Positions 1 to 8,500 of a DNA stretch of 21,823 nucleotides are shown here, one piece after another. The position numbers were made by a program, and so were the translations under genes. How positions within the stretch are numbered: position 1 is the stretch's first letter; every line of letters begins with the position of its first letter. Under the pieces are notes generated by a model. The model was not told the DNA's origin and made no database searches. It saw only the letters and a program-made list of their open reading frames with translations. Source of the stretch: Akkermansiaceae bacterium UBA1518 (lineage in GTDB: Bacteria > Verrucomicrobiota > Verrucomicrobiia > Verrucomicrobiales > Akkermansiaceae); contig DCQM01000018.1 of NCBI GenBank assembly GCA_002323895.1, positions 1,382 to 23,204 of the forward strand. The letters are read 5' to 3'.

Positions 1-356
1 CGCGTAAAGGTAAAGGCAAGTTCTTGTCCTGCGGCATTATTGCCAAATTGGAAAAGCTTACCCCAAGTGCCGGTTCCGCCGTCGGTGTACCACGATTCGA
101 TGGTCACGCCAGTTGTCCCGAAGTTTCCACCAATATCAACGGGATTGGTAAACGTCATTCGGTTGGCTGCGGTGCTAGCACCAAGACCTGTTAGACTCAG
201 TTTTCCGGACGAAACAGTTGCGCCGCCTTCTAAAACACCGGTGTTGCCACCGACTGAGTCTGTCGTATTAGTATCGAACGAATATCGATGAGCGAGTGTA
301 GCGCCATTGGCGAGCCCGGCTACGAACGCAGAGGTTAGAATGAAAGTTGTCTTCAT
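1..356 (-). CDS. LamG-like (concanavalin A-fold) secreted protein, N-terminal part
   Basis: An open frame runs on the minus strand from an ATG at 356-354 off the left edge of the window with no stop, giving about 118 residues. The start MKTTFILTSAFVAGLANGAT is a good Sec signal peptide. It is followed by LAHRYSFDTNTTDSVGGNTG and later by a VTIESWY segment, which is how LamG/laminin-G-like jelly-roll domains typically begin. Such proteins are abundant in Verrucomicrobiota and often end in a PEP-CTERM anchor; that end would lie outside this window and cannot be seen. There is no clear Shine-Dalgarno upstream of the ATG. A role in binding extracellular glycan or matrix is inferred from the fold only. 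Confidence 0.75.
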   Translation of the reverse strand, partial: MKTTFILTSAFVAGLANGATLAHRYSFDTNTTDSVGGNTGVLEGGATVSSGKLSLTGLGASTAANRMTFTNPVDIGGNFGTTGVTIESWYTDGGTGTWGKLFQFGNNAAGQELAFTFT

Positions 357-710
357 AATTTATCTTAGTTTGCTTGATTAACCCTGTAAGGATAATCCAA
401 TTCGTACTGGAGTGTAAATCCAAAGTTTAGGATAGTTTTGTGCCCTATATGGAAGGTTTTGAGATCTTGGAGGGCTTAAATTTGTTATCCTAACGTTACC
501 AAAGTGCTACTAATAGTCGAACTGCTTTAAGGCCCTGTTTTAAAAAATGAGTTTTTGAGTAGTTTTGGATCCCTTAGAAGATTAGGTATCTGTTGCCTGG
601 GAGGTTTTTGCTCAGATTATCCTGCGGCTGTTTTCATTTGTTCATTTTTTTTGGCAAAGTAAGCTAACACCGCTCAAGATAGTAAATTTAAAGTTAAGAG
701 GTTTTTAGTT
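357..710. other. Divergent intergenic region
   Basis: This 354-bp AT-rich spacer lies between the LamG gene (-) and selenoprotein gene 1 (+), so it must hold both promoters. The only well-supported element is a Shine-Dalgarno-like AAGAGG at 696-701, 9 nt before the ATG at 711. TTGGCA at 651-656 could be a -35 box, but no convincing -10 box sits at the right distance. I found no RNA gene, repeat or convincing operator. Confidence 0.5.
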
Positions 711-3623
711 ATGACGATTTTTCGGCTATCTTGGGCGGCGAGTATCGCGGTTATTGTTTCGTGTGGTGAGAAGAGAGGACCAGAGAGCGAACAAGAGACA
801 AGGGATCAGCAGATTTCAGCTGAAGAGGCTTATGCTAATATGGTGAAGACAGAGGAAGTGATAGCGGAGTTGGTTGGGCCCGTGAATCGGTTAAAGCGGG
901 CCGTGGCAAATCTGAAAGTTGGCTGGAATGAAAAGCTTTTTATTAAGGGAGCTAGGTTTAAGGCGATTGCGGATTTGAAATTTTCACAAGGGGATTTCCC
1001 CGGGGTTGAAATGGGTGAGTTTTCTGTTGGGAAAGAAGAGATGGAACTGAGAGGGGAGCGTGAAATTTGGAAGGCCTTATTTGAAAGGGTGTGGAGATTA
1101 GAAAAAGTTAGTTTTGGGACTTTGGAGGGAGCTTTTGGTAAATCGGGAGATTTCCATACGAAGCTAAAAGTAACTTTGCGAGGTACCACAGCTGAAGGAA
1201 AGTTGGGGGCATGGAATGGGAAATTGGGGATTTGGTGGGTCAAGAGAGAGGGAGAGTGGCTAATCCGTTTAATTGAAAATCTGGAGTTGAAAGAGATGGT
1301 TTGTGAAAAACCGTTTTTTTCAGATGTTTTAGGTCGAGTTCTAAGGTCACCCGAGGATTTGGAGAGAGCGCAGCATTCGGTCCATGACCAGTATGTTCGA
1401 GATGTGTTTTTTACAGGTGAAACGAAATTTTCATACCCGCGACACTACTGGAATTATATCGCAACTTGGGATTCGTTGGATCAGCACACTTCGGTATCAG
1501 TTGTAGATTTCGATGAGGATGGGTGGGATGATTTTTATGTTACGGCTCGGTGGGGTCGCAACCAGTTATGGAGAAATCGAGGTGATGGGACCTTTGAGGA
1601 AGTTGCGCAAAAAGTAGGCTTGGACTTGGATGGAGTGTGTAATTGTTCTCTTTTTGCGGATTTTGATAACGATGGTGATAAAGATGTCTTCATCGGGAGG
1701 AGTTTGGAGCGAGGGCGGTTTTTCATAAATGTAGGCGGAGTGTTTGTTGATCGAACGGAGGAGAATGTAATTGGAGGAATGCCTTATTGGACTTCAGCAA
1801 TGTCATCAGCCGACGTGAATGGAGATGGGTTGTTGGATCTATATTTGGCGACATATCGATTGCCGATTTCTCGGCCTCGAAATATTTTAGCGACCGAATT
1901 TTTGACACCGGAGGAACAAGTCGAATGGAAGCGGAGGAGGGGGCAGGACCATCCGGTTTTTCGTTTGACCGGGCCGCCGAATGTTCTGCTGATCAATCAG
2001 GGGGATGGGAGGTTTTCAAGATCACTAAAAGCTGGAGGAGCAGACTTATGGTTGTCGAGCTTCCAGGGCACATGGTCAGACTATGACAATGATGGCGATC
2101 CGGATTTATTTGTGGCAAATGATTATGCGCCAGATTATGTTTTTCGCAACGAGGAAGGACGTTTGGTAGATGTTACGAATGAAGTGGCAGGAAATGAATT
2201 AGAGGGTTTTGGAATGGGAGTATCCTTGGGAGACTATAATAATGATGGGTTTCTCGATCCTTACTTCACTTATATGTATTCCAAGGCTGGGAGTCGAATT
2301 ACCAAAATGTTCGATGGTCTAGAGAAGCGAATGTATGAAGGGGTCAAAGGAAATAAGTTATTGCGTAATACAGGAACCAAATTCCAACCTGTTAATTGTG
2401 AGGTATCTCAGGCCGGATGGTCGTGGGGTGGGCAGTTTGCTGACTTCGATAATGATGGTTTTTTAGACCTTTATGTTGCGAATGGTCTTTATACGCCACC
2501 TTCAGGGACTGAAACTGAAGTTGATTTGTGAAGTAGTTTGTGGCGCGCGGTCGTGCGTTCGGATAGCAATCTCAGTAAGCAGTTTTCCGAAGAGGGAGTT
2601 GATATAAGGCAGTATGGGGTGATGCCGGGGGTAATTGACACAAGTAAGAAGGTTGATGGTAATCCGGTCCTGAGGAGTCACTCATTTAGTGGAAAAGAAA
2701 GTAACAGTGTTTTTTGGAACCAAGGGGGAGAGACATTCAAGGATATTTCTGGGGTGACTGGCTTAGACAGTTTAGCAGATGGGAGAGCATTTGCGTTTTT
2801 TGATTTTGACCGGGACGGGCGGAATGATGTCATTTTGACAAATACGAACGAGCCACAGTTGCAGCTTTTCAGAAATGAAATAGAAGAACCGGGCAACGCG
2901 ATCCGGGTAAAGTTAGTTGGGGGTAATTTAACGGCTCAGGTGTCTGAGGAATGGAGTCCTAGAGATGGAATTGGAGCTCATGTGTTGGTCGAGATTGGAG
3001 AAAAGACCCTGCGTCGTGAACTGCGGGCAGGCGATGGGTTTGCAGCGCAAAATAGTGAGACCTTACTAATTGGTATTGGAAATGCGGACCACGCGGATGA
3101 GGTGACTGTGTTTTGGCCTTCAGGAAAAAAGAGTGAAGTGGGGATGGTGAAAGCGGGGGATTTGGTGACGATTGATGAGAGAGTTGATGAGGTCGAAGTT
3201 CTTAAAATTGCGAGATCGGTTATTCCCGAAAGAGTTGTTTCGCCAAAACTAAATCGTTTAGATTTAAAAGTCGAACAGGAGTTGAATGTGGTGGTGACCT
3301 TGGCAACCTGGTGTCCAGTTTGCCAAGGGGAAATAGAGCATTTTAAGTGGCTTTCGAAGAAGGTGGAGGGGCTGGGGCTCTATGCCTTTCCGATAGATGA
3401 AAAGGAGGGTGAGGAAGAGTGGCGAAAGTTTGAGGCAGCCTTTAAACCACCTTATAAGATTTTACGTGAAGTAACTAAGAGGGGTGAATTGGAAGCTCTT
3501 ATGGAGAAAAATTTCGGTGAGACCCCGTTACCTTCGAGTTTTATTTTGGACAAAGAAGGCAGAATTTTGAAGGTGATGAAAGGTACGCCAACGTTATCGG
3601 ATTTAAGGTCATTTACTCGGTAA
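711..3623 (+). CDS. Putative selenoprotein: CRTAC1-like FG-GAP/UnbV lipoprotein with C-terminal thioredoxin domain
   Basis: The frame from ATG 711 to TAA 3621-3623 is open except for one TGA at codon 607 (2529-2531), read here as selenocysteine; this gives 970 residues. A lipoprotein signal ends at Cys18 (IVSC). FG-GAP/VCBS calcium-loop motifs (DxDxDG type) occur near residues 266, 317, 368, 457, 508 and 578, and again near 698. An ASPIC/UnbV-type domain follows at about 720-800, with DGIGAHV and VFWPSGKKSEV. A TlpA-like thioredoxin domain fills about 850-970, with TWCPVC (Cys868 and Cys871). The segment around the TGA, EVDL-U-SSLWRAVV, matches its paralog's NLDL-U-SCFWSTVV, and homology continues on both sides. 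A SECIS-like hairpin follows the TGA. AAGAGG 9 nt before the ATG supports the start. The product is likely a periplasmic or membrane-anchored redox protein of unknown substrate. The alternatives, a pseudogene or two separate genes, fit poorly. Confidence 0.85.
2529..2531 (+). other. In-frame UGA, probable selenocysteine codon (Sec607)
   Basis: TGA interrupts an otherwise continuous frame in the context GAT TTG TGA AGT. The same 12 nt surround the in-frame TGA of the divergent paralog on the other strand. TGA acts as an ordinary stop in other genes of this window, so code reassignment does not explain it. The next possible starts downstream (TTG 2538) have no credible ribosome-binding site. 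Confidence 0.85.
2536..2564 (+). promoter_or_regulatory. Bacterial SECIS-like hairpin of selenoprotein gene 1
   Basis: The apical stem CGCGC (2544-2548) pairs with GTGCG (2553-2557) around the tetraloop GGTC (2549-2552). Two G-U pairs extend it (2543-2558, 2542-2559). U2541 is then bulged, and 2536-2540 pairs with 2560-2564 through G-C, U-A and wobble pairs. The loop starts 17 nt after the TGA. Bacterial SECIS elements sit immediately downstream of UGA inside the coding region, with a guanine early in the loop; from memory the E. coli fdhF element also has a GGUC loop at nearly the same distance. SelB binding is inferred. Confidence 0.8.
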
Positions 3624-5940
3624 TCGAAATGACCATTTTCGAGCTGGTTGGTTTATAATTAGTAATTTTTCCTGATGGCCAATGGACAGTGATTTTTTCA
3701 AGACTGTCCTCGGGTGGGACAGTGATAAAGATCGAGGGTGAATTTTGGGAAGAGAGGCCTTGGCCTAGATTTTTTCGAAAAGCGCGTTTGGTTTTTGAGG
3801 TGTGGACGATAACGACAGCGCCAGCGGCATCCCTGTTACTTGTTGTGCCGATGAGATTAAGGCGCACGAGACGACCTTTTTCGTGATTGCCAATTTCTGA
3901 GAAGCGATTACGAAAAATACGGAGTCGTGGAAATGAAGTGCTAGCGAGGGCAATATCGAGCCAGCCATCGTTGTCGTAGTCGAAGAGCGCGAAAGAGCGT
4001 GAATCTTCGTTGGCATCAATTCCACTGATGAGGGAGTGGTCGTTGAAGCTGCCGTTCTGAGAGATAAGGAGGCGGTTACGCTCATTTCCGCTTAGCGAGT
4101 TGCTACGGTATGCGGGACCCGATGGGGAAGTTTGTTTGACGCGGAGCTGAAAATTTAGAAGCGGCGATTGCCAGGCGCTAGATTGACGAAACTTTTCTGA
4201 TTGTGTTGGGTCAGTAAGCACGACCGTGCTCCAGAAGCAACTTCACAAATCTAGATTAGTCGCAACTGTTTTTGGGGCTGAGTAATAGCCGCAGGGAACA
4301 TAAAGATCGAGATGGCTATCGTTATTAAAGTCTGCGAATTGGCCCCCGAATGACCAACCAGTACGGGTTTCATCAGCATTGGGGGCGGCGACTTGCCGAA
4401 AACTTCCGTTGTTGTTCTCATAAAGGAAGTTACCTCGAGCGGAAACCTTAATACGAGGATCGACTTCTCCAACTAGCTTGATGATACGATTGCCGGCTTT
4501 GGAATACATATTGGAGACGAAAAGGTCGAGATCGCCATCATGATCGTAGTCACCGAGCGAAGTGCCCATCCCGAAGGCCATTTTTCCATCAGGAAAAGTT
4601 TCTTTAAAGGCTTCCGTGAAGATTGGATTAGGCGAGCCTTTTGGGGTGTCATTTCGGAGGTAAGAATCGGGCGAGAAATCGTTGCAGATGTAGAGATCGT
4701 CGTCGCCATCATTGTCAAAATCTGCCCACGTGGGTTGATAGCTTTTTCGCCAAAGCTTGATCACGTCTCCGCCCGCTCGTTCGAGTCGACCATTTCCACG
4801 ATTCATTAGGAGGATATTTGCGGCACCTCTATCATCGAAATAAGGGTGTGAGCCTTGGGAGAGTTTATTGAGATGCGCTTTATCGGCAGGTGGGAGGTAA
4901 TAGTCCATCCACGAGGGGTTGACGTCAGTGCCGGGAGTGTAGGTGGAGAGATAGACATCGAGGAGGCCGTCACGATTGACATCGGTGGCACAGGCAGACA
5001 CGACGAAAAATTGCTTGCCGAGGTCGGAGAGGCGTGAGGTGACATTTTCAAAGCGGCCTCCGCTGTTTTGAAAATACAGCGTCGGTTCAAGAGAGCGACA
5101 GACAAGAGCATCAGGGTCGCCATCGTTATCAAAGTCGGCAAATAGAATAAAATTAACACAGTAGCCAGGAGTGAGTCCAGATTCGAGAGTTGTGTCTCTA
5201 AATGTTCCGTTACCAAGATTGCGAAAGAGTTGTGGCTCGAGGTATCGGGCTGTGATTAAAAGATCATCGTGTCCGTCAGAGTCGTAATCGACAACGCTGA
5301 CAGAGGGGTATTGGAGGGCGCTTTCCATGTCTGGGACCCCCGCGTATTCTCGTTTTGGAAGGATCAATTTTTTTTCAGTGAGGGCTTGTTCGGTGATCTC
5401 GTAATGCTTAGAGCGTTGAGCCTCGTCACGGGAATAGGAGGAGGGAATAGCCTGGGTTGTGACATCCTGAAAAAGGGTTTGCTCAGAAGCTAAAGATTGG
5501 AAGTCGAGTTGGGACCAGTTGATGAGTGATGGGGATTCTTTGGGAGAACCCCAGGTGAGGTCTTGTTTGGCTTGGATTCCAATAAGAGAGCCATCTTCGT
5601 CTTTGAGGAGTCCTTCGAACTTAGTTTTTGTGATGAATTCTTTTTCTTCATAGCCTCCTGAGAGAATACCAAAAGACGCATTGAGCCAGGTGTAATTTGG
5701 AGCGAGGTATGGGCGCCAGGCAGGTGGGATGCGTTCAGCAGGAACGTTTTTTGAGCGGAGATCTTGAGCGAGATTTTTGAGATGAGGAGTGAGCTTGAGA
5801 ACCATTTCCTCGGTTTGAACTAGGCGCGTTGCGATTTCGTCTGGCGAGGCTCCAGTCTGATCCTGTAAAGGAGGGGTTGGGCTTTTTTTGGTTTCCTTGC
5901 ATGAAGCAAGAATAATGCAAAGGAAGAGTAATAGTTTCAT
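3613..5940 (-). CDS. Putative selenoprotein: CRTAC1-like FG-GAP/UnbV lipoprotein
   Basis: The frame from ATG 5940-5938 to TAA 3615-3613 has one internal TGA at codon 566 (4245-4243), read as selenocysteine; this gives 775 residues. The signal MKLLLFLCIILASC ends in a perfect LASC lipobox (Cys14). FG-GAP/VCBS motifs such as DYDSDGHDD, DFDNDGDPD, DVNRDGLLD, DYDHDGDLD and DFNNDSHLD precede the TGA. FDYDNDGWLD and an UnbV-type region with VHWPSGK follow it, and the protein ends there with no thioredoxin domain. The Sec context is LDL-U-SCFW, so a Cys lies two residues after Sec (U-x-C). It is a divergent paralog of the convergent gene at 711-3623, and their 3' ends overlap by 11 bp. The ATG overlaps the regulator's TGA (ATGA) and has no own Shine-Dalgarno, suggesting translational coupling. 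Its substrate is unknown. Confidence 0.85.
4211..4235 (-). promoter_or_regulatory. Bacterial SECIS-like hairpin of selenoprotein gene 2
   Basis: On the minus strand AGCAC (4230-4226) pairs perfectly with GTGCT (4221-4217) around the tetraloop GGTC (4225-4222). The loop starts 17 nt after the TGA, the same distance as in the paralog. Compared with that copy, the basal apical pair changes from C-G to A-U (both bases differ) and a G-U pair becomes A-U. Further weak pairing below the apical stem includes G4231-U4216, G4232-C4214 with A4215 bulged, C4234-G4212 and U4235-A4211. Confidence 0.8.
4243..4245 (-). other. In-frame UGA, probable selenocysteine codon (Sec566)
   Basis: TGA lies in frame at the position homologous to Sec607 of the neighbouring paralog, in the identical context GAT TTG TGA AGT. 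The flanking protein sequences are similar but clearly diverged, so keeping the stop at one aligned site by chance is unlikely. The upstream regulator ends with TGA used as a normal stop. Confidence 0.85.
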
Positions 5941-7127
5941 CGGAGGCTGTGATTTTTACGGAAGGCTCCTGGGGTAAATCCAGTTGCTGCTTTAAAAGTT
6001 TTAGCGAAATGTTGGCGGCTGCTGAACCCAGAAAGTTGGGCTACATAATCAATCGTGTATTCCGGGTTGCCGAGAAGGCGCTTCGCGATACTTATCCTAG
6101 TCTCGACGATCGTAGCGTGGATAGAACGCCCCGTGAATTGACGGAAACGTCTTTGGAGTTCGCGTTTCGATAAAGAAACGTTTTTGACAACATCATCGAC
6201 TCCGATAAGGCTACCAGCATTACGGTTGATGAAACGGGCTGCTAGGGCAACTGCGGGGTCATTAATTGCGAGCTCGCTGGAAGAGCCTCGCACAACGAGT
6301 TTGGTTGGAGGAATAAAGATGGGGTCATCTTTGGGGGCTTTACCTTCAAGAAGCTGGTTGAGAAGACGAGCTGCTCGATAACCGATCTCATAATGAGAGG
6401 CATCGATACTGGAAAGAGTGGGATTACAGATGTTGCAGCTAACGGAATCGTTATTCACACCAACGAAGGCAATATTTTCTGGGATGGTAATGCCAATTTG
6501 TTTCGCAGTTTCGATGAGGATGGGAGCAATGTGGTCACAAGAGACGAAAATCCCAATGGGGAGGGGAAGAGAGCGGAGCCAGGAGAGCGTCAAATTTTTA
6601 TAAATGTCGCTCTTTGAAAAATGTAATTTGGGGACGTAGAAGGTGGATGTTTTACAACCAAGTTTTGCAGTGGCGTTCTTAAAGTGATCTCCCCTGAGGT
6701 CGGACCAACGAGTGTTTTCGATACCGCAGAATCCAAAATTGGTGAAGCCCTGTTCCCGAAGATGTTTGAGAGCGAGCTGAGCGATGCCGGCATCGTCGGT
6801 ATGAACGAGGGGAATAGAACTGTCGGAGTGATCGCCTAAGATATCGACAACGGGAATTCCTTTTTCAACAAGGGCTTTAGCCCGAGAAAGAGAGTGGGTA
6901 TCATAGATCCTGGTTATGACCCCATCGACCGGCATTTTTGGATCAAGAGGCTCAATATGAGACGGGCCAGAGTTGTCTCCGTGGAGAGACCAGCTCCCGG
7001 CGTTGTGGTGAACATCCCAGCGATTAATCTCGCCTACAAACTTTGAGATGCCCAGTAGCATGTCTCGTCCGGGAGCGATCGCAGTTTCGATTTCGAGTAG
7101 AATTCGCTTACGATGTTGTGATTTCAC
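5937..7127 (-). CDS. XylR-type AraC-family transcriptional regulator
   Basis: This is a sugar-sensing regulator with a LacI/periplasmic-binding-protein-like N-terminal domain and a C-terminal AraC HTH, the architecture of E. coli XylR. The binding domain spans about residues 5-280 (RILLEIETAIAPGRDML, HTDDAGIAQLALKHL, AFVGVNND, NPTLSSID). The AraC domain is at about 298-396 and ends with the typical second helix-turn-helix (YVAQLSGFSSRQHFAKTFKAATGFTPGAFRK). I chose GTG 7127-7125 because family members begin just before this IETA segment; an in-frame ATG at 7193 would add 22 hydrophobic residues of doubtful value. Neither start has a clear ribosome-binding site. Its TGA overlaps the ATG of selenoprotein gene 2 by 4 nt, so the two are probably co-transcribed and coupled. 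The ligand is unknown; xylose is not established. Confidence 0.88.
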   Translation of the reverse strand: MKSQHRKRILLEIETAIAPGRDMLLGISKFVGEINRWDVHHNAGSWSLHGDNSGPSHIEPLDPKMPVDGVITRIYDTHSLSRAKALVEKGIPVVDILGDHSDSSIPLVHTDDAGIAQLALKHLREQGFTNFGFCGIENTRWSDLRGDHFKNATAKLGCKTSTFYVPKLHFSKSDIYKNLTLSWLRSLPLPIGIFVSCDHIAPILIETAKQIGITIPENIAFVGVNNDSVSCNICNPTLSSIDASHYEIGYRAARLLNQLLEGKAPKDDPIFIPPTKLVVRGSSSELAINDPAVALAARFINRNAGSLIGVDDVVKNVSLSKRELQRRFRQFTGRSIHATIVETRISIAKRLLGNPEYTIDYVAQLSGFSSRQHFAKTFKAATGFTPGAFRKNHSLR

Positions 7128-7510
7128 GCTAATAATAATGCCAAGGATAGATACTATTTGACCACCAGTTCTAAGATAATGGAGAAAATCCAAAGTAAAG
7201 GGGAGGAAAAAGGACTTTTTTCTGGAAGCTATTGCGCCAGAAATTAAGGTCTTAGGTTTTTTGGATAGAAAGAATGAAGCAACGATTTAGCAGTCCTGAA
7301 GAGCAAGAATTTGGCACTCAGGGTAAGTGAATCAGACGAGGCTTTCTCTGACCATAGGATTGAAGAGAGATCAAATGGCTCACGCTCTTTTCGCTTCCTA
7401 AAGTGTGCCGAGCGGCCAGCACATGAAAAGGAAATCGCCAAGAGTGAAATAAAAAAATGGTCGAAGAGTGTGACTGAGTTGCTAGGCTATCCGTCGTATA
7501 TCAAAAATTT
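7128..7510. other. Divergent intergenic region
   Basis: This spacer of about 380 bp separates the regulator (-) from the DUF3500 gene (+). If the longer regulator start at 7193 is used, it shrinks to 317 bp. It must contain two promoters, but I see no convincing -35/-10 pair, operator palindrome or RNA gene. Short frames on both strands here have no recognisable motif or ribosome-binding site, so I did not call them genes. Confidence 0.45.
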
Positions 7511-8500
7511 ATGAAGCCAGAAACTCATCCATTGTCTATTGACCGCCGTTCTTTTCTTCGTCATTCGACTGTCGCCGCGGCAGGACTGGGATTTGGAGCG
7601 ATTCCTATTATCGGTGCTGAAAAAGAGAAAAAGAAGCCAGAGGCAGAGACTTTGGTTAAGACCTTTTATGATTCTCTCAGCGAGGAGCAGAAGAAGGCGA
7701 TGTGTTTTCCTTATGATCACAAGCTTCGCTTAAAGATTGAAAATAACTGGCTGATCACGAAGATGCTCGTTGAACATTACACCAAAGATCAACAGGCGAT
7801 GATCAAGGAAATCTTCATGGGGATTCATAGTGAGGAGTATGCTGAAAAAGTTTACGACCAGGTGGAATGGGATAGTGGGCTTGACGGTTTCGAGGGCGGG
7901 TCATCGGTGGCAATCTTTGGAACGCCAAGGACGGGGAAATTTGAGTTTGTTTTGACTGGGCGTCATTGCACGCGTCGTTGTGATGGAGACTCGAATGAAG
8001 GAACTGCTTTTGGCGGACCCTTGTTTTACGGACATGCGGCCGATAGTTTTAACGAGAAGCCCGATCATAAGGATAATGCTTATTGGTATCAGGCGGTTCG
8101 TGCGAATGAGGTATATCAAATGCTTGATGGCAAGCAGCGCCAATCGGCGCTCTGTGGAAAGAGTCGCGGTGAAAAAGGCCGGGCTACCGTGAAGTTGACT
8201 GGAAAGAAAAAGGGACTCGATGGTATTCGCGTTGGCGATATGAGCGGGGACCAGAAAGGGCATGTTCGCAAAGTGCTTGGCGATCTCATGGCACCTTTCC
8301 GCGAAAAGGATTCCAAGGAAGCGCTGAAGTTGGTCGAAGCTGGAGGGTTGGACAATATTCATATGGCATTCTACAAAGAGGAAAATATCGGGGAGGATGA
8401 GATTTGGGATGTCTGGCAGTTGGAGGGACCTAACATGGTTTGTTACTTCCGCGGCAAACCGCACGTTCATGCTTGGATGCATATTAAGAAGCCGGTATGA
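7511..8500 (+). CDS. Tat-exported DUF3500 family protein
   Basis: This 329-residue protein begins with a twin-arginine signal, DRRSFLRHS, followed by a hydrophobic stretch ending near IIGA, so it is probably exported folded. The mature part matches what I recognise as DUF3500: SLSEEQKKAMCFPYDH, EWDSGLDGFEGGSSVAIFGT, FVLTGRHCTRRCDGDS, AFGGPLFYGHAA and a C-terminal FRGKPHVHAWM. No enzyme activity is established for the family as far as I know. The conserved His, Cys and Asp residues suggest metal or cofactor binding, but that is inference. Its TGA overlaps the ATG of the next gene (ATGA), so it is coupled to the metalloprotease-like protein. No Shine-Dalgarno is visible at the start. Confidence 0.8.
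   Translation: MKPETHPLSIDRRSFLRHSTVAAAGLGFGAIPIIGAEKEKKKPEAETLVKTFYDSLSEEQKKAMCFPYDHKLRLKIENNWLITKMLVEHYTKDQQAMIKEIFMGIHSEEYAEKVYDQVEWDSGLDGFEGGSSVAIFGTPRTGKFEFVLTGRHCTRRCDGDSNEGTAFGGPLFYGHAADSFNEKPDHKDNAYWYQAVRANEVYQMLDGKQRQSALCGKSRGEKGRATVKLTGKKKGLDGIRVGDMSGDQKGHVRKVLGDLMAPFREKDSKEALKLVEAGGLDNIHMAFYKEENIGEDEIWDVWQLEGPNMVCYFRGKPHVHAWMHIKKPV

Noticed and set aside
2538..3623. Separate gene starting at TTG 2538 after the UGA
   Set aside because: No ribosome-binding site or signal peptide, the start lies within the SECIS-like stem, and the sequence is the natural C-terminal part of the upstream frame.
3613..4221. Separate gene starting at GTG 4221 on the minus strand
   Set aside because: Same reasons: it starts inside the hairpin, lacks an export signal, and continues the upstream protein in frame.
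2529..4245. Reassigned genetic code in which UGA is a sense codon
   Set aside because: TGA ends several complete genes here, including the DUF3500 gene, the metalloprotease, the CE15-like esterase and the AraC regulator, at positions that fit family lengths.
711..5940. Both interrupted genes as pseudogenes or sequencing errors
   Set aside because: Each has a single in-frame stop and no frameshift, the stops align to the same codon in two diverged copies on opposite strands, and motifs remain intact downstream.
7311..7514. Small plus-strand frame before the DUF3500 gene
   Set aside because: No ribosome-binding site, no motif, and it overlaps the DUF3500 start; treated as intergenic.
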